Positions 30,901-36,433 of a DNA stretch of 36,433 nucleotides are shown in pieces (the stretch's first letter is position 1; each line of letters opens with the position of its first letter). The notes beneath the pieces are model-generated. The model saw only the letters and a list, made by a program, of their open reading frames with translations, searched no databases and was not told where the DNA came from. The stretch is from Calditrichaceae bacterium. GTDB lineage: Bacteria > Calditrichota > Calditrichia > RBG-13-44-9 > J075. The stretch spans positions 1-36,433 of the forward strand of contig JABWBP010000068.1 in the NCBI GenBank assembly GCA_013360445.1, read 5' to 3'. The position numbers were made by a program, and so were the translations under genes.

Positions 30901-33900
30901 TCGCCCACCGCGTAGGCCGTCGTACCGATGGCGTGAACGCCATAGAACGTAACCGTAGTGTTGGTCACCTGCGGAGTCCAGCCGCTTCCGTTGTAGATGC
31001 AGATGGTTCCGCCGCCGCCAACCGCCCAGCCCAGGCTGAGGTTGATGAAGGAGGCGGAGTAGAAAGCTACCGTGGTGTTGGTAGTGTAGGAATAATAGCT
31101 CGCGCCAAAATCATCGGTATGGTAGATGTGCCCGCCGCTGCCGATAAAGAAAGCGCGATTGCCGACAAATTTTACCCCGTGCAGATGGCAGCCGCAATTA
31201 ATATGCGCCGGTGTCCAGGTACTTCCACCGTCGCCGGTAAACAGCACCCTACCATCGTATCCCGCTGCACATCCCTGCAAGGGGTTGATGAAAGAAACCC
31301 CGGTCAGCCGCGTGTTCGTTCCGGTATTCAAAATGGTGTATGCGGAAGAAATTGCGGTTCCGTTCACCGCTAACAGGGAGGGCGCGCAGTCGCCGTCATG
31401 GGTGAAAGAGATCGTCGTACTGGCCGGGCCGGTGGCGGTGGGATTGAAGGCGATCTCAAACACCTCGCTGCCGCCCGCGCTTACCGTTGCGCTGGCCGGC
31501 GAAATCGTGAAAACGGCGTTATCCGAAGTCACCGAAGTGATCTCTAACGGCGCGGTTCCGTCATTGGTCACGGTTACGCTTCCAAGGGAGTTGGAACCGA
31601 CGCTGGCCGCTCCTACTTCTAACGTATCGTTAGAGAGCGCAAAAAGCTGGTAATTGACGATCTCCGGCTTCACAAAGCTGTACGCTTCGCCCGCGCCCCC
31701 GGCGATGAAGCCCTGGCCGTTGATGATCTCGATCGCTTCCAGCTTGATGGGCACATCGAGGTTGATCTGGGTCCAGGTTTCCCCGCAATCAGTGGTTTCC
31801 AGCACCACCCCGTTGTCGCCTAAGCAGTAGGCCACCCGCGGGCTGATGATCTTGATGCCTCGCAGGGTCACGTTCACGCCGCTGACCAGGGCCGCCCAAC
31901 TCGCCCCGCCGTTGCGGGTGCGGTAAATGGTTCCGTTCGCGCCCACGGCGTAACCGAAATTCGGATTGATAAACGCGATGTCATAGAAAGTGGCCGAGCT
32001 GTTAGTAGTCTGGGGAACCCAGGCGCCGTTCACGTAGCGGCAGATGGTCCCCGACTCGCCCACTGCCCAGGCGGTGCTCCCCAGGGCATAGACGCCGTAG
32101 AAATTTACCGTGGTGTTGGTTATCGTCGGGGTCCAGCTTACCCCGTCATAAAGGCAGATGGTTCCCCCGCCGCCCACCGCAAAACCGTAGCCGGCGCTGA
32201 TGAAGGAACTGGCGTAAAAGTGCGCGGTAGCGCCGGTCACGAATGGTATCCAGGTCAGCCCGCCGTCGTAGGAAACAGAAATCAGCCCGTTCAACCCGGT
32301 GATAAACACCGCATTGCCGATCCATCTGACGCCGGTGAGGTCGGTAATCACCCCGGTATTGGAAGATACCCAGCTCAACCCGCCGTTGTTGGTAAAGAGC
32401 ACCGTGCCTCCGTAACCGGCGATGCAGCCGTTCAGCGCGTCGCGGAAGGAGATGCCGCTCAGCCGCTGGGTGACGCCGGTGGTCAGACGGGTGTAAAGAG
32501 TGCTGGGAGTGGTGGTGCACTGGTTAGTGGAGAAGCTGTACGCCTGCCCGCTCTGCCCCACCACCATGCCCTTGCAGTCTCTGAAGTCGATGGCTGCGAG
32601 GTCCTCATCGCAGGTGCAGGCCGGCGCTTGCGCCCAGGTAGCCCCGCCGTCGAGGGTTTGCAGCAGTGTGCCGTCGGCGCAGGTAGCCCAGGCCGCCAGG
32701 GGACTGAAAATCTTGATCGCGGTAATATCCAGGGTGACCCCGCTGCTCAGCGGAATCCAGGTCTGTCCGCCGTCGAAGGTCTGGCAGATCACCCCGTTTG
32801 CGCCTACCGCGTAGCCGAAGTTCACATCCAGGAAGGCCGTGGCCAGGAAGTCGAACGCCACCCCGCTCGTTTGCGCAATCCAGACGCCGTTCACGTAGCG
32901 GTAAATGACCCCTCCGCTGCCCACGGCGTACGCGGTATTGCCTACCGCGTAAACGCTATAAAAGGTATTGTTCACGCCGGGGGATTGGGCAACCCAGGCA
33001 GTTCCGTTCCAAAAGTAAATGACCCCGCCGCTGCCTGCTGCAAATCCGTAGAAGGCATTGATAAAATGGCTGGCGTAAAAGGTTTCACCCGTGCCGGTGG
33101 TAAAGGACGTCCAGGTAATGCCGCCGTCGGTAGAGCGGGCGATGTAACCGTTCGCGCCCACGATGAAGGCCGCGGAACCGATGAATTGGATGGCGCGCAA
33201 ATCCACGTTCACCCCTAAGCTTACTTCGGTCCAGGTCAGGCCGCCGTTGCTGGTGATGTAGAGAACCCCGCCCGCGCCCACCACCGCGCCATAGCTGCCG
33301 TTCAGGAAACTGACCCCGTAGAGGTTGGCGGTGGTTCCGATGTTGACCGGGGTGAAACTGAGACCGGTTTCCACCCCGGTTCCGCTCACCGCCACGCTGC
33401 CCGGCGAGCCTGCGGCGTTATGGGCAAACTGAATGCTCCCGGATTTAAGCCCCGCCGAGCCGGGATTGAAGGTGATGGAAAAATTCAGGCTGCCGCCCGC
33501 GGAAATACTGGCGACCAAAGGATTCACGATAAAATTGCCGTCCGTGGAAGAGGCCGCGACGTCCAACTGCGCGTCGCCGCTGTTGCTCACCGTAACGGTA
33601 AGGGTTCTGGCGTAGCCCACTCCCACGCTGCCGAAATCCAGGCTAACCGGGGAAACCGCAAATTGCGGCGTGCCGGAAATGAGGGTGCTCTGGAAATTAT
33701 AGGCCACCCCGCCGCTGCCCACCACGTAACCCTGCCCGCCGCTAAATGCGATGCCATAGAGGTCGCAGGTGCAGCCGGGATCAATCTGTTCCCAGGTGTT
33801 GCCGCCGTCCGTGGTTTGCAGGATAACGCCGCCCTCGCACACCGCCCAGGCGGTATTGGCGTCGCCGATGATGATGTTGCGAATGATCACGGTAACGCCG

Positions 33901-36433
33901 GTAGTGAGCTGCACCCAGTTGGCCCCGCCGTCGGTGGTGCGGTAGATAGTTCCGTTGGCTCCCACCACGTAACCGAAATTGGCGTTCAGGAAATAGACCC
34001 CGTAGAGGTCAACCGTGAGACCGGGGAGCGCCGCCCAGGAAACCCCGTTCCAGAAATAAATCACCCCGCCGGTTCCCACCGCGTACACGTAGTTCCCGAA
34101 GGCATAGATGCCGTAGAAAACCACCCCGGGAATATTCACCTGCTGCATCCAGGCGCTTCCGTTCCAGTAATAGATCAGCCCGTCGGCCCCGCAGGCCCAG
34201 CCGTAACCGCCGCTCACAAAGGTGAGGGAGTAGAAGGTCTGCGCCGGCCCGGGATTGGCGGGAATCCAGGTAATTCCGCCGTCGATGGAGTAGCAGATGT
34301 GCCCGTTAGCGCCGGCTACCCAGATGACGTTGTCGATCACCACCACGCTGTGCAGATCCACGTTCACGCCGATATAGAACTGGCTCCAGGTCTGCCCGCC
34401 GTCGGTAGTGATCAACACCAGGCCGCCCGCGCCCACGGCGTAGCCCACCGTGGCGCTCACAAAATAGGTCGCGTGGATATTCACCGTTACCCCGGTGTTC
34501 AGGGTCACGTAGCTGAAATTATCCGGGGTGAAATAAGCCCCGATAGAATGGTTGGCGGTCACGTTCATGAAGTCGTAGGAAGAGATCGCTCCCTGGGAAA
34601 CCCCGTCCACGATCACGTCCCCGATGCTGTAATTCATATCCGGGGTGATGGTGAAATTCTGGCCGTTTCCGTGCGTAACTGCCACGTTGCCGGAGGGAGT
34701 GATGGAGCCGTTTGCCCCGGCGGAGGCAAAAATATTATAGACATTGATGGCAAAGCTCGCCTCGATGGTATGGTTGGCGGCCACGTTCCCGAAGGTGTAG
34801 CTGGTCAGCGGGCCTGCGGAAGACCCGTCAATCAGCACGTCTGCCACGTGGTAGCCGGGATCGGCAAGAATATTGAAGGTCTGGCTGGCGCCCCCGGGTA
34901 CCAGCACCGCGCCGGAAGGATCGATGCTTCCGTTTAGCCCGGCCGCGGCGGTGATGGTGTAGGTATTCTGCACAAAGCTCGCCGCAATGGTGTGCCCGGC
35001 CAGGACGTTGGTAAAGGTGTAGCTGCTCACCGCTCCCACCGAGCCGCCGTCCACTAACACGTCCGCGATGCTGTAGCCGGGATAGGCAGAAATGTTGAAA
35101 GTGAAATTGCTGCCCTGGTTAACGGCGATGTTGCCGGAAGGCTGGATCACCCCGCCGCTTCCGGCGCTGGCGACGATGGTATGAGTGATCGGGGCAAAAA
35201 CCGCCTGGATGGTGTGCCCGGTAGTAATATTGGTAAATTCATACTGCGTTACTGCGCCCACGGAAACCGCATCCACAAACACATCCGCCACCTGGTAATT
35301 GGCGCTGGGGGTGATGTTAAAGATCTGGCTGCTGCCGTGCGTCACCGGTACGCTGCCGGAGGGAGTTATCGAGCCGCCCGGCCCCGCGGAAGCCATAATG
35401 GCGTAGGTATTGATCTCGAACGTGGCGGAAATGGTATGGTTGGCGGTTACGCTGGTGAACACGTAGCCGGTTACCGGCCCCACGGAAACCCCGTCCACCA
35501 GCACGTCTAACACGTGGTAGCCGGCATCGGGCGCGATGATGAAAACCTGGTCTTCCCCGCCATTAACGATCACGCTGCCGGAGGGTTGGATGGCGCCGTT
35601 CGGCCCCGCCGTGGCGGAGATGGTAAACGTCTGTACTGCGAAGGTGGCGTGGATAGTGTGGTTGGCGGTCACGTTGCTAAAGGTATAAGAAGTCACCGCG
35701 CCCACGGAAGCGCCGTCCACCAACACGTCATCCACCTGGTAACCGAAGGCCGGGGTGATGGTGAAGGTCTGGCCCAGCCCCTGGAACACCTGCACCGCGC
35801 CGGAGGGAGAGATGCTGCCGTTCGACCCCGCGCTGGCGGTGATAGTGTAGCTCGGCGTAACCGGCGGAGGCCCTACCCGCAGCGCCAGGTGAGAAGGGCG
35901 ATATTTGGTGTAGAGATATTTCCCGTTGCCGATGTCCTGCCCGGTGACCGTGCTGAAGGTATCCATCCGGCTGCCATAGGTCAGCACCAAAAAGCTGTCG
36001 CCGATGGCGGGTTCAAAACCATTGATCAGGCTGATATTCAGGGTTCCATCCAAATCGGCGGTGTTGGAAACCGCCAGGCGGTCATATTGTGTGCCGAGGG
36101 TCAGCCCGCCGATTTCCACGTTCAACTCGCCGCTGGCAGAGAAAGGCGTGCTTCCCGAAACGCTCAGAATGCCCGGCGAGGTTCCGGGAGCAATGGTTCC
36201 CTGGTTGGTGAGGGGAGCGCCCGCTAAAGTAAGAGTGGCATTGCCGTTAATCAGCCCCCCAACCGCATTGACGATGGAAGAACCGTTGATGGTCATGCCC
36301 TGGTTTACCGAGAGGGTACCCTGGTTGTTGAGAGCGGCGTTCAGGGTGCGGCTGGAAGTGCCTACCCCCACCGCCGCCCGGATGGTCGCCCCGCTGGCGT
36401 TCACCAACTGCCCGCCGGTTACCGTCAGGGCGC
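27996..36433 (-). CDS. Giant secreted repeat protein, 5' end outside the window
   Basis: The frame is open to the right edge, so the N-terminus and signal peptide are missing; at least 2,811 codons are seen. From N to C are four regions. First comes a Gly/Asn/Thr-rich adhesin-like strand region (GTIAPGTSPGILSVSGS). Then come six divergent InlB-B-type repeats of about 74 residues (YTITASAGSNGSISPSG, GYQVDDVLVDG, TANHTI). Next are five modules, each a seven-bladed propeller of about 40-residue Ycf48/BNR-like blades (GYAVGANGTIYRTTDGG, W), four of them followed by an ASPM/HYDIN-like Ig domain (VTVTNDGTAPLEI, IAFNP). Last are a CnaB-like fold (DVSGRVTANGEGLANVIVKL), a unique GYWKHQFDVYLTGRGHAQETE segment, and the PNPFNPATTIRYDL...KMMLLK sorting tail. 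It is probably a cell-surface or released adhesive protein. A TTG at 36405-36407 is a chance start in the frame, not the true start. Confidence 0.9.
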   Translation of the reverse strand, partial: ALTVTGGQLVNASGATIRAAVGVGTSSRTLNAALNNQGTLSVNQGMTINGSSIVNAVGGLINGNATLTLAGAPLTNQGTIAPGTSPGILSVSGSTPFSASGELNVEIGGLTLGTQYDRLAVSNTADLDGTLNISLINGFEPAIGDSFLVLTYGSRMDTFSTVTGQDIGNGKYLYTKYRPSHLALRVGPPPVTPSYTITASAGSNGSISPSGAVQVFQGLGQTFTITPAFGYQVDDVLVDGASVGAVTSYTFSNVTANHTIHATFAVQTFTISATAGPNGAIQPSGSVIVNGGEDQVFIIAPDAGYHVLDVLVDGVSVGPVTGYVFTSVTANHTISATFEINTYAIMASAGPGGSITPSGSVPVTHGSSQIFNITPSANYQVADVFVDAVSVGAVTQYEFTNITTGHTIQAVFAPITHTIVASAGSGGVIQPSGNIAVNQGSNFTFNISAYPGYSIADVLVDGGSVGAVSSYTFTNVLAGHTIAASFVQNTYTITAAAGLNGSIDPSGAVLVPGGASQTFNILADPGYHVADVLIDGSSAGPLTSYTFGNVAANHTIEASFAINVYNIFASAGANGSITPSGNVAVTHGNGQNFTITPDMNYSIGDVIVDGVSQGAISSYDFMNVTANHSIGAYFTPDNFSYVTLNTGVTVNIHATYFVSATVGYAVGAGGLVLITTDGGQTWSQFYIGVNVDLHSVVVIDNVIWVAGANGHICYSIDGGITWIPANPGPAQTFYSLTFVSGGYGWACGADGLIYYWNGSAWMQQVNIPGVVFYGIYAFGNYVYAVGTGGVIYFWNGVSWAALPGLTVDLYGVYFLNANFGYVVGANGTIYRTTDGGANWVQLTTGVTVIIRNIIIGDANTAWAVCEGGVILQTTDGGNTWEQIDPGCTCDLYGIAFSGGQGYVVGSGGVAYNFQSTLISGTPQFAVSPVSLDFGSVGVGYARTLTVTVSNSGDAQLDVAASSTDGNFIVNPLVASISAGGSLNFSITFNPGSAGLKSGSIQFAHNAAGSPGSVAVSGTGVETGLSFTPVNIGTTANLYGVSFLNGSYGAVVGAGGVLYITSNGGLTWTEVSLGVNVDLRAIQFIGSAAFIVGANGYIARSTDGGITWTSFTTGTGETFYASHFINAFYGFAAGSGGVIYFWNGTAWVAQSPGVNNTFYSVYAVGNTAYAVGSGGVIYRYVNGVWIAQTSGVAFDFLATAFLDVNFGYAVGANGVICQTFDGGQTWIPLSSGVTLDITAIKIFSPLAAWATCADGTLLQTLDGGATWAQAPACTCDEDLAAIDFRDCKGMVVGQSGQAYSFSTNQCTTTPSTLYTRLTTGVTQRLSGISFRDALNGCIAGYGGTVLFTNNGGLSWVSSNTGVITDLTGVRWIGNAVFITGLNGLISVSYDGGLTWIPFVTGATAHFYASSFISAGYGFAVGGGGTICLYDGVSWTPTITNTTVNFYGVYALGSTAWAVGESGTICRYVNGAWVPQTTNSSATFYDIAFINPNFGYAVGANGTIYRTRNGGASWAALVSGVNVTLRGIKIISPRVAYCLGDNGVVLETTDCGETWTQINLDVPIKLEAIEIINGQGFIAGGAGEAYSFVKPEIVNYQLFALSNDTLEVGAASVGSNSLGSVTVTNDGTAPLEITSVTSDNAVFTISPASATVSAGGSEVFEIAFNPTATGPASTTISFTHDGDCAPSLLAVNGTAISSAYTILNTGTNTRLTGVSFINPLQGCAAGYDGRVLFTGDGGSTWTPAHINCGCHLHGVKFVGNRAFFIGSGGHIYHTDDFGASYYSYTTNTTVAFYSASFINLSLGWAVGGGGTICIYNGSGWTPQVTNTTVTFYGVHAIGTTAYAVGELGTICKYVNGGWVSLTSNTNVTFYGVAFVNPKFGYAVGENGTICRTRDGGATWVALTSGVNATLRACKIISPKVAYCLGDDGVVLQTVDCGETWTQVNIDLSLILEDIDIVSGQGFIVGDLGEAFKFSNSTIQNYQLFALSSDTLEVETASVGSNQSGNITVTNDGTIDLDISSIVSDNPAFTISPANAVVGPNSSQVFQIAFAPTVTGSASASISFDHDGDCVVSSLVVNSQAVSSAYTVLNTGVSTRLTGVSFINGLQGSAGGFGGRVLYTTNGGLNWTARNINAGVNLHAIRYVGSRLFLIGSNGHICHTDNSGLNYSVYSTGTTVTFYDASFINASLGWVVGGNGTICIYNGTNWAPQTSGVTITLYGVYAIGTTAYAVGENGAVCRYVGGSWVSRNPGVSNTFYACAFVNENFGYIVGSGGIICRTRNGGLTWEPLVSGVTVDLKACKVVSPRIAYCVGDDGTVLKTEDCGDTWTPVDIELSLLLEDIEIIAGQGFIVGDLGEAFKFSNPVSFQLFALSASDLNFGSVNPGGSATQTVEVSNPGNVVLTVSAATSNDPNFTVTPGGATVAAGENATFTIQFAPGAAGTFSGKIFFQHDASCELDSVAVTGTGVEQPTACDVSGRVTANGEGLANVIVKLLDNEGLPLLAFPYSTTDDLGAYEFNDVPVDIYQVMIVEPLGYASDGNPKVVDLAATCPTVVNFALTEVVIGNEARSMGYWKHQFDVYLTGRGHAQETEAALYDYIARIHEHYTPHFDIFEDMTTFGQWQEVLSVKGNAPMWKRARQQLAATLLNFTSLKIGQYTVVTADNRTAGDVLTYVSLLLTDGTTSNDELAKNLAEKMNLQQQIGAGIVPPGNILYKGEGQGPIFWNFEGLPTEFELYVNYPNPFNPATTIRYDLPVAGEVSLSVYNILGQKVAELVHGQREAGRHAVLFDASQLASGMYIYALKAGSFSKVQKMMLLK
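29350..34520 (-). repeat. Five tandem propeller modules within the giant gene
   Basis: The modules occupy about 33680-34520, 32515-33365, 31660-32500, 30500-31335 and 29350-30180 as propellers. HYDIN-like Ig spacers lie between, except that none is visible between the second and third. The three modules nearest the C-terminus are the most alike in DNA (for example repeated TTCTGCGGGTGC-like and GTCAG-CGCGTG segments), so recent tandem duplication is likely. Blades 3 and 4 of every module lack the TDGG turn and have a WNG/YVNG...W version instead. Confidence 0.8.
34520..35853 (-). repeat. Six tandem InlB-B-type repeats within the giant gene
   Basis: Six units of about 222 bp (74 residues) each begin ASAG-x-G-x-I-x-PSG, have GYxxxDVLVDG-xSVG in the middle and end NVTANHTIxAxF. 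Divergence between copies is substantial at the protein level, so this array is older than the propeller modules. Confidence 0.85.

Noticed and set aside
28098-36227. Many long plus-strand frames (for example 33420-34937, 505 codons; 29094-30347, 417 codons)
   Set aside because: They lie antisense to the giant repeat gene; their sequences are Gly/Ala/His/Arg-rich shadows produced by its GC-rich codons and repeats, without domains or ribosome sites.
27996-36407. TTG at 36405-36407 as the true start of the giant gene
   Set aside because: The frame stays open to the window edge with the same beta-strand repeat style (ALTVTGGQLVNASG), and no signal peptide follows the TTG.
1-36433. tRNA, rRNA or riboswitch genes
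   Set aside because: None recognised on either strand by eye; short cloverleaf-like folds were not searched computationally.

Overview
The window looks like a chromosomal segment of an uncultivated FCB-group bacterium, most like Calditrichota or KSB1. This is inference, because no rRNA or ribosomal protein gene is present. The clue is three secreted proteins ending in the PNPFNP...T/S-I...YxxLGxxVxxLV...GxYxYxL...KMxLLK/R tail that such bacteria use as a type IX-like secretion/sorting domain. Most genes are GC-rich. The restriction-modification pair and the 538-residue membrane protein are visibly AT-richer.

Layout. (1) 1-2.34 kb, plus strand: a terminator, a peroxiredoxin-like gene with an in-frame UGA exactly where the first Cys of a CxxC site belongs (probable selenoprotein), and a class I HMG-CoA reductase. 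(2) 2.49-7.52 kb, minus strand: an SDR16C-like dehydrogenase, a 727-residue protein with a cyanobacterial acyl-ACP-reductase-like C-terminal half, and a two-TM coiled-coil/TPR-like protein. (3) 7.96-15.0 kb, mostly plus: a cholesterol-oxidase-type GMC oxidoreductase, a tiny protein, a DUF445 membrane protein, two small minus-strand genes, an ArsB/SLC13-type transporter and a DUF2927 lipoprotein. (4) 15.07-21.5 kb, minus: three parallel beta-helix secreted proteins, two of them paralogues separated by a methyltransferase plus HNH-nuclease pair. (5) 21.8-27.8 kb: tgt, an unknown 224-residue protein, a NusG paralogue (UpxY type) beside a UDP-sugar epimerase, a PHP-domain phosphoesterase, a STAS protein and a YceI protein. 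(6) 27.996 kb to the right edge, minus: one giant gene of more than 2,800 codons, 5'-truncated by the window, with six InlB-B-type repeats, five seven-bladed Ycf48-like propellers, HYDIN-like Ig domains and a sorting tail.

The most unusual non-coding feature is the spacer architecture. At least ten intergenic regions hold inverted arrays of 7- or 8-nt words. Each locus uses one word family (GTGTTNNN, GGTTGGAT-like, GTATTGC, AAGTTGC, GGATTTC, GCGTTCGA-like) on one arm and its complement on the other. One array loop has been hit by a 190-bp MITE-like element with 19-bp perfect terminal inverted repeats and a 9-bp target duplication. Other spacers carry a 132-bp double hairpin and a REP-like palindrome that lies inside a signal-peptide coding region.

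Functionally the window is mixed. It covers isoprenoid entry (HMG-CoA reductase), lipid or alcohol redox (SDR, acyl-reductase-like, GMC), redox defence (Prx), tRNA queuosine, a polysaccharide regulator with a sugar epimerase, DNA modification and cell-surface proteins. No single long operon links them, because repeat arrays separate most neighbours.
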